A stretch of DNA of 41,208 nucleotides from JANXXV01 sp038230275 (lineage in GTDB: Bacteria > Acidobacteriota > Terriglobia > Bryobacterales > Bryobacteraceae), in contig JBBRNO010000046.1 of NCBI GenBank assembly GCA_038230275.1, forward strand, positions 1 through 41,208. Direction: 5' to 3'. Made by a program: the position numbers and the translations under genes. The notes under the pieces were generated by a model. It saw nothing but the letters and a program-made list of their open reading frames with translations. It was not told the origin of the DNA and ran no database searches. Shown piece after piece: positions 1-7,778 of this stretch; position 1 is the first letter of the stretch, and every line of letters begins with the position of its first letter.

Positions 1-1296
1 CGCGTCGGCACGCTTGAGAACCGCTGCAAGACGGAGTTGGAGAAAACCAAGACGGCCGCGCTTTCAGCGGAAGCGCAAGCTGCGTTGAAAGTTCCGGACC
101 GCGAGCGCACGGCAGAACAGAAAGCCCTTGCGGAGCGGGTGTCGAAGGACATCAAGGTGAGCGACGACGAAGTCCGCGCCTGTCTAAGTCCGGGTGAGAC
201 CGAACAATTGCGCGATGTGGAGAAGCGGCTGGTGGCCATGGTGGCGGGCTATAAGCCGAAACCATACTTCTGCGGCTTGCGCGAGAGCAGCCCTCGCGGG
301 GGCATGGCGACAATGCCAATGCGCGGATCCGCGGAGGGCACGCCTGTTGGTCCCGGGCTGTTTTCAGCATTGGGTGGAGGCCCCATCACCGAAGCGCCCA
401 TCACCGTAGGCACCAGTTGGCGCCGCAAGGCCCTGGCGGAGTTCATCACATCTCCCGATAACCCTTTGACCGCGCGCGTCATGGTCAACCGCATTTGGCA
501 GCATCACTTCGGCCGCGGCATAGTAGGAACCCCGAGCGACTTCGGAAGCCGCGGAGGGCAGCCCAGCAATCAGGATCTGCTGGACTGGCTGGCGGCGGAG
601 TTTGTCTCCCGCGGCTGGTCCATGAAACAGATGCACCGCCTGATAATGGCGTCCGCCGCCTACAGGCAATCTGCCGTGGCTGTGCCTGACGCTCTGGTAC
701 AGGACCCCGACAATTTGTATTTGTCCCACTTCAACCGGCGAAGGTTGGAGGCCGACGAAATCCGCGACTCGGTATTGCAAAAGGCCGGCAAGTTGAATCT
801 GAAAATGGCAGGGCGTCCCATAGTGCCGCCGCTTAGCGAAGAAGAATTGTACGGGTTGAGCGGCCCGCGGGAAGACGCCTGGTTTGTCACTGCCGACAAG
901 TCTGAGCAGAACCGGCGCAGCATCTACTTGCTGGTGCGCCGTTCGTTCCGCATGCCGATGATGGAAGCCTTTGATACCCCGGAGAATATGTTTAGCTGTC
1001 CACGGCGCGAATCGAGCACCACCGCTCCGCAATCGCTGGCGCAGTTAAACGGCGATCTCGTCGTCACGCAGGCTAAACATCTTGGCTCAACACTGGCCAA
1101 AGAGAACGCTGCCGACTTGAGTTTGATCCAGGCGGCGTGGCGGCAGATTCTCTCACACGATCCGTCTGAAACCGAAGTGAAGGCCGCGCAAAAGCTGCTG
1201 GAGCGGCAAACCGCGGCGTTTGGATCCAGGGAAGCCGCCGCTTCCGAGTTGTGCCGCGGTCTGTTCAATGTGAATTCATTTTTCTACGTGGACTAA
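1..1296 (+). CDS. DUF1553 (PSD1) domain protein, 5'-truncated by window start
   Basis: The frame is open from base 1, so the N-terminus lies outside the window and 431 residues are visible. The segment with NPLTARVMVNRIWQHHFG, followed by SDFGSRGGQPSNQDLLDWLA and the W-S-K-MHRLIM-S-AYRQS stretch, is the hallmark of the DUF1553 domain, which normally follows DUF1549 and sometimes a planctomycete-type cytochrome domain; those would be upstream. The end (APQSLAQLNGD, then CRGLFNVNSFFYVD) is the usual C-terminus, so the 3' end is complete. It stops 2 bp before the DUF1501 gene, and these two families are habitually encoded as a pair. The biochemical role of the family is not established; it is typical of Acidobacteria, Planctomycetes and Verrucomicrobia. 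Confidence 0.9.
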   Translation, partial: RVGTLENRCKTELEKTKTAALSAEAQAALKVPDRERTAEQKALAERVSKDIKVSDDEVRACLSPGETEQLRDVEKRLVAMVAGYKPKPYFCGLRESSPRGGMATMPMRGSAEGTPVGPGLFSALGGGPITEAPITVGTSWRRKALAEFITSPDNPLTARVMVNRIWQHHFGRGIVGTPSDFGSRGGQPSNQDLLDWLAAEFVSRGWSMKQMHRLIMASAAYRQSAVAVPDALVQDPDNLYLSHFNRRRLEADEIRDSVLQKAGKLNLKMAGRPIVPPLSEEELYGLSGPREDAWFVTADKSEQNRRSIYLLVRRSFRMPMMEAFDTPENMFSCPRRESSTTAPQSLAQLNGDLVVTQAKHLGSTLAKENAADLSLIQAAWRQILSHDPSETEVKAAQKLLERQTAAFGSREAAASELCRGLFNVNSFFYVD

Positions 1297-1298
1297 TC

Positions 1299-2708
1299 AT
1301 GAAACCTTTCGACTCCCGTCGTGATTTTCTAATGCGGTCTGGCATGGGGTTCGGCGCACTGGCGCTTACCGGCATGCTGCAGGCAGCGAATCCCGCGAGC
1401 CCCTTGGCTGCTAAAGCGCCCCCGCTACCCGCCAGGGCGAAGAGCGTAATCTACCTTTTCATGCACGGCGGCGTAAGCCACGTGGACACCTTCGATCCGA
1501 AGCCGGGGCTGGTGCAACGCGCGGGGAAACCGGTGCCGCCCGGGTTCGGCGAGGGCCTGAAGGTACAGCGCATCGACATGACCAAAGCGTTGGTGCTGCC
1601 CAGTCCGTGGAAGTTCCGGCACTGTGGCCAGTCCGGGATCGAGGTCTCAGAGCTGTTCCAGCATATTCCCAAACACATCGACGACATGGCGATCATCCGC
1701 TCCTGCCACGGCGATGCTTTCGACCACGCTCCGGCCATCTATTTGCGAAGCAGCGGCTCGCAATTTCCGGGTAGGCCTTCCCTCGGATCCTGGGTGGTCT
1801 ACGGTCTCGGTTCGGAGAACCAGAATCTGCCGGCGTTCGTCGTCATGTCCGATGGCGCTATGAAGTCGGGTCCGCAAGCGTATGGCGCGGGCTTCCTGCC
1901 CGCCCTGTATCAAGGCACCGTGTTCCATGGCGGCGCGCATCCGGTGCTCGACCTTGCCTCGCCGGCAGGTGTTAGCCAGAAGGCCCAGAGGTCCACAATC
2001 GATTTCATCAATGAAGTCGATCAGGCGCATCTGATTAGCCGTCCGGGCGATTCCGACCTGGAGGCGCGCATTGCTTCCTACGAACTTGCCTACCGCATGC
2101 AATCGACGGCCCCGGAGGCGGTGGACACCTCTAAGGAATCCGACGCGACAAAGAAGCTATATGGTATGGACGACCCCAGAAGTCAGGACTTTGGACAAAA
2201 GTGCCTGCTGGCGAGGCGCATGGTGGAGCGGGGCGTGCGATTCGTACAACTCTATTCAGGACAGTTTCTCGGTGACGATTGGGACGACGCTCACAGCGAC
2301 CTGGTGGGATCGCACAACAAAATGGCCGCGAAAGTAGACAAGCCGATCGCGGGCTTGCTCACCGATCTGAAAGCGCGCGGCCTGCTGGATTCAACGCTGG
2401 TGGTCTGGAGCAGCGAGTTCGGCCGGACGCCGCTGGCGGAGGGCAAGAATGGCCGCGATCATCACCCTTACGGGTTCACCTCGTGGATGGCTGGAGCGGG
2501 CATCAAAGGCGGCCAGGTGATCGGCGCCACCGATGAATTCGGACTTCGCGCGGTGGAAGATCCGGTCGATACACACGATATGAATGCGACGATCCTCAGA
2601 CTTCTCGGCGTGGATCACATGAAGTTGACCCGCCTCTTCATGGGCCGCGATCAGCGCCTGACGGACGTGCATGGCGAAGGCGAGTTCACCAAGAAGCTTC
2701 TAGGTTGA
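1299..2708 (+). CDS. DUF1501 domain-containing protein, Tat-exported
   Basis: This 469-residue protein starts at the ATG 2 bp after the upstream stop; a longer frame back to 1251 would overlap the DUF1553 gene and is not needed. The N-terminus has a twin-arginine signal (SRRDFL then a hydrophobic stretch ending near LQAA). The body carries the DUF1501 hallmarks of the sulfatase/alkaline-phosphatase-like fold: FMHGGVSHVDTFDPKP near the start, SCHGDAFDHAPA, VVWSSEFGRTP and GRDHHPYGFTSWMAGAGIKGG, all rich in possible metal ligands. It is probably a periplasmic enzyme working with the DUF1553 partner. Substrate is unknown. Its stop lies 3 bp from the convergent stop of the NHL gene. Confidence 0.92.
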   Translation: MKPFDSRRDFLMRSGMGFGALALTGMLQAANPASPLAAKAPPLPARAKSVIYLFMHGGVSHVDTFDPKPGLVQRAGKPVPPGFGEGLKVQRIDMTKALVLPSPWKFRHCGQSGIEVSELFQHIPKHIDDMAIIRSCHGDAFDHAPAIYLRSSGSQFPGRPSLGSWVVYGLGSENQNLPAFVVMSDGAMKSGPQAYGAGFLPALYQGTVFHGGAHPVLDLASPAGVSQKAQRSTIDFINEVDQAHLISRPGDSDLEARIASYELAYRMQSTAPEAVDTSKESDATKKLYGMDDPRSQDFGQKCLLARRMVERGVRFVQLYSGQFLGDDWDDAHSDLVGSHNKMAAKVDKPIAGLLTDLKARGLLDSTLVVWSSEFGRTPLAEGKNGRDHHPYGFTSWMAGAGIKGGQVIGATDEFGLRAVEDPVDTHDMNATILRLLGVDHMKLTRLFMGRDQRLTDVHGEGEFTKKLLG

Positions 2709-2711
2709 AGG

Positions 2712-3713
2712 TCACTGTGACGCAGGCACCGGCTGGCCCATTCCCTTCATCCAGCCGGGATACCAATGGAACACGTTGCCGGTAACGGCGCCGATGAAAA
2801 TATCACCGGTTGCGCTGACGTTGATCCAATGCCCAGGGCTTCCCATGGATCCCAGAATCTTTCCGCTGGCCAAGTCAACGTGGACGATCCGGCCTTCCAG
2901 CGAATCGTAGGCCAGGTTTTCGATATTGTTCCGGTGAGTGATCACCCACATCTGGTCTTTCGGAGTGATGAATATGCTTTGCGTGGCGCCCAGGTGGGTC
3001 CATTGGCGCAGAAACTTGCCGTTCGCGTCGAAAATCTGAATGCGGCTATTTTCCCGGTCGCTGACATACACCGTGCCTTTGGAATCCACTTGCACCGAGT
3101 GCGGCAAGTCGAAATCGCCCGGCGCGGAACCCTTTTTGCCCCATGCCAGCAGATACTTTCCCTCGGCCGAAAACTTCACCACGCGGGAATTACCATAGCC
3201 ATCGGAAACATAGAAGTCCCCATTTGGCGCGAAGGCGATGTCGGTAGGCCGATTGAAAGTCTGGCTGTCCGTGCCCGCCTTCCCTTTGACGCCTAGGGTG
3301 AGGAGAAGCTTGCCGTCACGGGTGAATTTCATCACCTGGTGATCGGCGTTATCGGTGACCCAAACGTTGTCGTGCGAGTCAATCCGCAGGCCGTGAGGAT
3401 TGTTGAACATCCCGTGGCCCCATGACCGGAGATACTTCCCCTTGGCATCGAACACGATAATTGGGTCGGGTCTCTTACCGCGCTGGAACACGTAAACTTC
3501 CTTGCCTGCCAGATCCGTGGCCACCGCGGAAACCCGCCCGAATTGCCAGTTGTTGGGCATGGTTTCCGGCTCTTCTCCGAAGCGATTCTGCACGCGGTAT
3601 TTGAGGAGACCGCCGGGTGGGGGCGGCCACAACGGATCGGCCGCCATCAGATGGGCCTGTGTGCCCAGACAAACCAAAAGTATGGTCAACCGCGGAACGC
3701 TATCGATTTTCAC
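2712..3713 (-). CDS. NHL-repeat beta-propeller protein, peptidyl-alpha-hydroxyglycine lyase-like
   Basis: The 333-residue protein has a signal peptide (MKIDSVPRLTILLVCLGTQ... cut near LMAA). NHL repeats follow: SWGHGMFNNPHGLRIDSHDNVWVTD, then FNRPTDIAFAPNGDFYVSDGYGNSRV and FDLPHSVQVDSKGTVYVSDRENSRI. This pattern is that of the family annotated as peptidyl-alpha-hydroxyglycine alpha-amidating lyase-like in bacteria; actual lyase activity is unproven. Its ATG overlaps the stop of the upstream FG-GAP gene by 4 bp (ATGA), so it is the last gene of a three-gene minus-strand operon. It likely acts as a secreted propeller protein. Confidence 0.85.
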   Translation of the reverse strand: MKIDSVPRLTILLVCLGTQAHLMAADPLWPPPPGGLLKYRVQNRFGEEPETMPNNWQFGRVSAVATDLAGKEVYVFQRGKRPDPIIVFDAKGKYLRSWGHGMFNNPHGLRIDSHDNVWVTDNADHQVMKFTRDGKLLLTLGVKGKAGTDSQTFNRPTDIAFAPNGDFYVSDGYGNSRVVKFSAEGKYLLAWGKKGSAPGDFDLPHSVQVDSKGTVYVSDRENSRIQIFDANGKFLRQWTHLGATQSIFITPKDQMWVITHRNNIENLAYDSLEGRIVHVDLASGKILGSMGSPGHWINVSATGDIFIGAVTGNVFHWYPGWMKGMGQPVPASQ

Positions 3714-4888
3714 CGCGACCCTCTCCTCTGGTTTTCATACCAGGTAATATTGAGGCTATCCTGTCCGGCCACGAGAATATCGAGATCGCCGTCGGCATCC
3801 ATATCCACCAGGTGAACTTCATACCCTGCCTGGTCCTTATGGATGATATTCGGCGTAAACCCGCCCTTGCCATCGTTCTTGAACCATACCAGTATTTTTG
3901 AGTCCTTCGCGCATGTCACAACGTCGGGATAGCCGTCTCCGTCCACATCTCCGATAGCCAGGGAATGCGGGCCTGCCAGATCGTTACCGAAGTCGTGACG
4001 CTTCCAATCCGGGGCTTCAAACCACACCAGCCCGCGCCCATGTCCGCGCGAAGCTACGAAGTCCGCGCGGCCGTCTCCGTTTATGTCGGCGATCAGGATA
4101 TTCGTAGCGCCTTCTTCCCCTTCGGAGATGAGGTGCTTTTTCCAGGGTTTCTCCACGTTGGCCGGCGCTTCCCACCAGGCGAACCAATTGCCCGTTTTCG
4201 CCGCCGTGGCCACGTCCAGCCGCTTATCCCCGTTGACGTCGGCAACGGCGATGTAATGGCTCATTCCAGGCGCGTCATGGTCAGCCAGAACATGCCGGAT
4301 CAAGCGTGGCATCTCAAACCAGACAATGGAATTGGGGAAGCCGCCGCCGGGGCCGGCGCTATTCGAGATCAGATCGGGACGCCCGTCGCCATTCACGTCC
4401 GCAACCTTCAGCCCATGAACGCCATCCACGCCGCCGCGGTCCGCCCCGTCTATGACGTGATACTTCCACTCACCACTCATGGGTAACTCAGGCTGTTCCA
4501 GCCAGTAAATCAGGCCAGGCAGATACCGTGAGCCGACCAAGTCCAGGCGTCCATCTCCGTTTACATCCAAGACCGTGCTGTGTGTACTCTTGATGCCGGC
4601 GTGGAGCACGACTGGTTTCCAGTCCGGTCCCACGAATAGTACGTCTTTGTCATCTGGACCGCCGTTTGCAATTACGTCGATAACGCCGTCTCCCGTGAAA
4701 TCACCGGGCACAGCCGTGAAGGCGTGGAAATTCTCCGCGATCACGTGCCGCCGCCACGAAATGCCCGCGGGGACGGGCTGGGGCGGACGTGTCGCCACTA
4801 CCGCCACCGGCAGCGCCAGCAGCGAGCATAACAGACCCTTAGCGAGCCGGCTTCGCTTCTGCCTTGGTGCTGTAGAGATAGGCGTCAA
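3710..4888 (-). CDS. FG-GAP/VCBS repeat protein, exported
   Basis: The 392-residue protein has at least seven calcium-binding-like FG-GAP loops of the D-x-[ND]-x-D-G-x-x-D type (for example DFTGDGVIDVI, DVNGDGRLDLV, DVNGDGRPDLI, DINGDGRADFV, DVDGDGYPDVV, DMDADGDLDIL), predicting an integrin-alpha-like propeller outside the cytoplasm. No ATG is available at the N-terminus. The TTG at 4888 is preferred because AAGGTG lies 6 nt upstream and it gives a positively charged n-region (RQKRSRLAK) before the hydrophobic stretch GLLCSLLALPVAVVA. This start lies 50 nt inside the upstream gene. Downstream it overlaps the NHL gene by 4 bp. Binding partner or substrate is unknown. Confidence 0.85.
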   Translation of the reverse strand: MTPISTAPRQKRSRLAKGLLCSLLALPVAVVATRPPQPVPAGISWRRHVIAENFHAFTAVPGDFTGDGVIDVIANGGPDDKDVLFVGPDWKPVVLHAGIKSTHSTVLDVNGDGRLDLVGSRYLPGLIYWLEQPELPMSGEWKYHVIDGADRGGVDGVHGLKVADVNGDGRPDLISNSAGPGGGFPNSIVWFEMPRLIRHVLADHDAPGMSHYIAVADVNGDKRLDVATAAKTGNWFAWWEAPANVEKPWKKHLISEGEEGATNILIADINGDGRADFVASRGHGRGLVWFEAPDWKRHDFGNDLAGPHSLAIGDVDGDGYPDVVTCAKDSKILVWFKNDGKGGFTPNIIHKDQAGYEVHLVDMDADGDLDILVAGQDSLNITWYENQRRGSR

Positions 4889-5246
4889 ATGGCACCTTCA
4901 GATGTTTTTCGATGGCCACGTGCCACCCCGTCTTGTGCCCTTCCGCCAATGTCCAGGCGACGCGTTGTTCCTCCGTTGCGAATACCTGGATCAAGCGGTA
5001 GTTGAAATGTTCCGGAGCCTTGCCGATAGTTGCCTTTTCGAATTTCAGCAGCTTTGCATCAATGAATCCCGGAGCTTTGCGCACGGCGGGCAGGTAGAGC
5101 TTTTCGAAGTCGGACAACAGTTGATGTTCCTCTTCCAGTTTCACGTGCATATCCGTATGGAGTTGAATGGGTCCATTTCCGGATGGTTTTGCGGCCGCTA
5201 CCGCGGTTCCCGCTAGCAGCGCCGTTATAGCCTTTCTGCGATTCAT
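4839..5246 (-). CDS. Small exported protein with a possible dimeric alpha/beta-barrel (ABM/NIPSNAP-like) domain
   Basis: The 135-residue protein begins MNRRKAITALLAGTAVAAA, a short Tat-like or Sec signal. The remaining ~115 residues (HTDMHVKLEEEHQLLSDFE, KAPGFIDAKLLKFEKA, NYRLIQVFATEEQRVAW) have the size, the strand-helix rhythm and the 'APGF/xAKLL ... YRLIQVFATEE' pattern of ferredoxin-like antibiotic-biosynthesis-monooxygenase or NIPSNAP domains. Family assignment is by pattern only. It is the first gene of the minus-strand operon with the FG-GAP and NHL proteins, and its 3' end overlaps the next gene by 50 nt. Confidence 0.7.
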   Translation of the reverse strand: MNRRKAITALLAGTAVAAAKPSGNGPIQLHTDMHVKLEEEHQLLSDFEKLYLPAVRKAPGFIDAKLLKFEKATIGKAPEHFNYRLIQVFATEEQRVAWTLAEGHKTGWHVAIEKHLKVPFDAYLYSTKAEAKPAR

Positions 5247-5378
5247 TGTTCTGCTTCTCCCCCAGTAAATGGTATGACGGCTGAAGTCCGGCAGCTACCA
5301 CGATGACCGTAAGTATTAACAGAAACATATCATCCGCCAAATCCGGTCGCGCGCCCCATGCCAGTGCATAATGATCTG

Positions 5379-6023
5379 ATGCACGCCTCGTATATCGTGT
5401 TTGATTTGGATGGTGTTCTGGTGAACTCCATCGCAGCGATCGAATTTGCCTGGCGTACCTGGAGCGAAGAACATGGCTTGGACTCCGGTGGTATACTCGC
5501 AACCGCGCATGGCCGCAGAAAGTCAGAATGTCTGGCGATGATCGCGCCGCATTTAGAGCCGAGCCGGGAAATTCAGCGTCTCATCCGCCTGGAAGACGAA
5601 CAGATGGGCCTTGTCGAACCAATTCCCGGGGCCGTCGAATTCATCGCCACTCTTCCTAAATATTGTTGGGCTGTCGCAACGTCAGGGGAACGCCATGGAG
5701 CCTTGTTGCGCTTGGAAAAAGTTGGGATTGCCGTTCCCGACGTTTTGATTGCCGCCGAAGATGTAGCCGCCGGTAAACCGCATCCCGAGGTATATCTGAA
5801 AGCCGCCGCGGGCCTCGGTGCCCGGCCGGAAACATGTGTCGTCTTCGAAGACGCTCCTCCCGGCATACTCGCCGCAACGGCCGCGGGGATGACTGCTATC
5901 GCCGTCACGACGACCTACTCGCCCAGTGATCTCTCTTCCGCCCGGGCCATGATCCGTGATTTCAGAGACGTCCGCGCCATCATCCGAAACGGAGAACTCA
6001 CGGGGTTAGCCCTCCTTTCATGA
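5379..6023 (+). CDS. HAD-superfamily phosphatase, beta-phosphoglucomutase/phosphatase-like
   Basis: HAD motif I is present as FDLDGVLVNS with the nucleophile and acid/base aspartates. Motif II is the T in VATSGERH, motif III the K of AAGKPHPEVYLKAA, and motif IV the ED of VVFEDAPPGILAATAAGM. A C1-type helical cap lies between residues ~20 and 85 (PGAVEFIATL closes it). The product is therefore a cytoplasmic small-molecule phosphatase or phosphomutase. Two ATGs are possible: 5358 and 5379. The second is chosen because it sits 6 nt after CATAAT (5367-5372), which would give a leaderless mRNA, and because HAD proteins begin just before the first strand. The stop overlaps the next ATG (ATGA), so it is co-transcribed with the ASPIC/UnbV gene. 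Confidence 0.85.
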   Translation: MHASYIVFDLDGVLVNSIAAIEFAWRTWSEEHGLDSGGILATAHGRRKSECLAMIAPHLEPSREIQRLIRLEDEQMGLVEPIPGAVEFIATLPKYCWAVATSGERHGALLRLEKVGIAVPDVLIAAEDVAAGKPHPEVYLKAAAGLGARPETCVVFEDAPPGILAATAAGMTAIAVTTTYSPSDLSSARAMIRDFRDVRAIIRNGELTGLALLS

Positions 6024-7678
6024 GAACTCTGGCAAAACTGTTACCCGTACTCGGCGTGGCCTGGTATCTGTATGCTCAACAGGCCGCCCAGCAGTTTGTG
6101 GAGGTGCCCGCGTCGCGAAGCGGCATAGTCTGGCGGCACAATAATGCAAAGTCGGCCGCACGCCATTTGCCCGAAACGGTCGGCTCCGGCGTCGCCATCT
6201 TCGACTACAATGGCGATGGTTGGATGGACATCTACCTTGTAAACAGCGGCCCATCTGACTTCTATTCTCCGAAGACGCCTCTTCGCAACGCACTTTACCG
6301 AAACAACAAGGATGGCACGTTTACCGATGTCACCATCGCCGCGGGAGTGGCCGGCGCGGGATTCGGGATGGGCGCCGCGGCAGCCGATTACGACGGCGAT
6401 GGAAATACCGATCTGTTGGTAACCACCTACGGCCGCGATATTTTGTATCACAACAATGGCGATGGCACGTTTCGCGACGTAACCGCGGAGGCGGGGATTG
6501 CCGGCAGCGGGTGGCACACCTCGGCCGTGTGGTTTGACTACGACCGGGATGGAAAGCTCGATTTGTTTATCGCCAGCTACGTGGAGTACAGCAAGGAACT
6601 GGTGAAGCATTGTTTCGATGTGACTCTCAACGTGAGCGCTTACTGCGTGCCGCGCATGTTTCCCCCCTCGCGCAGCCGCCTCTACCATAACCGCGGCAAC
6701 GGAACCTTCGCCGATGTCAGCGTCGAGTCCGGTATTGCCGCCTATGCCGGAAAGGCGCTTGGCGCGGTGGTGACCGATGTGAACAACGACGGTTGGCCGG
6801 ACCTGTTTGTCGCCAGCGACATGGCCCCGAATGCTCTCTTCCTGAACCGCCAGGGACGCCGATTTGAGGACATCGGACTGAATGCCGGGGTGGCCTACGG
6901 CGAAGACGGTGATCCCCGCTCCGGCATGGGGACCGACGCCGCCGACACCGATGGTGACGGCTGGCAGGACCTCCTCGTCGCAAACATCGATCAGCAAAGC
7001 TTCGCTCACTACCGCAACCTCGGCGACCTCACCTTCCATGAGGAGCACGGCGAGGTGAGGCGGGACACCCGATTGCTGAGTGGCTGGGGGCTGAAGTTCT
7101 TCGACTTTGACAATGACGGCGATCCGGACCTGATCCTCGCCAATGGCCATCCGGACGACATGATCGACAGGCGAATGCCTCATGTAACCTATGCCGAGCC
7201 GCTGTTGCTTTTTGAAAACCGGGAGGGCACGTTCAGTCAGGTGAGCAATCAGCATGGGGCCGTTTTCACCCGGCGCTGGAATGCCCGCGGACTCGCGGTG
7301 GGAGATCTGGACAACGATGGGGATCTCGACGTTGTCGTGTGCATCAATGGCGGCGCGCCGCTCCTCCTGCGGAACGACGGTGGAAATAAATCGAACTGGC
7401 TGGGCCTGCGACTGCGGCCGTCGCGCAGCAACCCCTCGGCGGAGGGAGCCAGGATTCGCTGGGTTGCCGGTGGCAAGGTGCACCAGCGGCTACGGACCGC
7501 GGGCGGCAGCTATTTGTCTTCGCATGATCCGCGGGAAATACTGGGGCTGGGCAACGCATCTTCCGTCGAGCAACTCGAGATCTTCTGGCCGTCAGGTCAA
7601 GTTTCCCGAGTGGAACACTTAGCTGCCGGCCGGTATATGGAGATCGCCGAGCCGGCCATCAGATCGACGCGGCAATAG
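6020..7678 (+). CDS. CRTAC1-type FG-GAP / ASPIC-UnbV domain protein
   Basis: The 552-residue protein begins with a signal peptide (MRTLAKLLPVLGVAWYLYAQ). Seven FG-GAP calcium-loop motifs follow (DYNGDGWMDIYL, DYDGDGNTDLLV, DYDRDGKLDLFI, DVNNDGWPDLFV, DTDGDGWQDLLV, DFDNDGDPDLIL, DLDNDGDLDVVV). The C-terminal ~110 residues (NWLGLRLRP, GARIRWVAGGK, GGSYLSSHDPREILGLG, EIFWPSGQ) are the ASPIC/UnbV domain. The architecture is that of cartilage-acidic-protein-like secreted proteins, common in Acidobacteria. Role is probably extracellular or outer-membrane-associated binding; no ligand can be assigned. It overlaps the HAD gene stop by 4 bp and precedes TonB receptor 1 by 100 bp. Confidence 0.92.
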   Translation: MRTLAKLLPVLGVAWYLYAQQAAQQFVEVPASRSGIVWRHNNAKSAARHLPETVGSGVAIFDYNGDGWMDIYLVNSGPSDFYSPKTPLRNALYRNNKDGTFTDVTIAAGVAGAGFGMGAAAADYDGDGNTDLLVTTYGRDILYHNNGDGTFRDVTAEAGIAGSGWHTSAVWFDYDRDGKLDLFIASYVEYSKELVKHCFDVTLNVSAYCVPRMFPPSRSRLYHNRGNGTFADVSVESGIAAYAGKALGAVVTDVNNDGWPDLFVASDMAPNALFLNRQGRRFEDIGLNAGVAYGEDGDPRSGMGTDAADTDGDGWQDLLVANIDQQSFAHYRNLGDLTFHEEHGEVRRDTRLLSGWGLKFFDFDNDGDPDLILANGHPDDMIDRRMPHVTYAEPLLLFENREGTFSQVSNQHGAVFTRRWNARGLAVGDLDNDGDLDVVVCINGGAPLLLRNDGGNKSNWLGLRLRPSRSNPSAEGARIRWVAGGKVHQRLRTAGGSYLSSHDPREILGLGNASSVEQLEIFWPSGQVSRVEHLAAGRYMEIAEPAIRSTRQ

Positions 7679-7717
7679 GTTTGTAAGAATTCTTGCTATT
7701 CCTCTTATATCCCCTGA

Positions 7718-7746
7718 TTGGCAGCCCTGATAAACTCGCTGACAAT
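7718..7746 (+). promoter_or_regulatory. Candidate promoter of TonB receptor 1
   Basis: TTGGCA (7718-7723) and GACAAT (7741-7746) are separated by 17 bp, placing a start site near 7753 and a leader of about 26 nt that contains the AAGGGAG ribosome site (7766-7772). The -10 match is weak, so this is a prediction only. The AAGAATTCTT palindrome at 7685-7694 lies upstream and has no evident role. Confidence 0.35.
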
Positions 7747-7778
7747 TCGATTTTTCGTGACTCACAAGGGAGCTTTCC

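Noticed and set aside
6041..7483. 480-residue minus-strand open frame opposite the ASPIC/UnbV gene
   Set aside because: It is antisense to repeated FG-GAP codons in GC-rich DNA, which keep the opposite frame open; it has no domain and the plus-strand protein is unambiguous.
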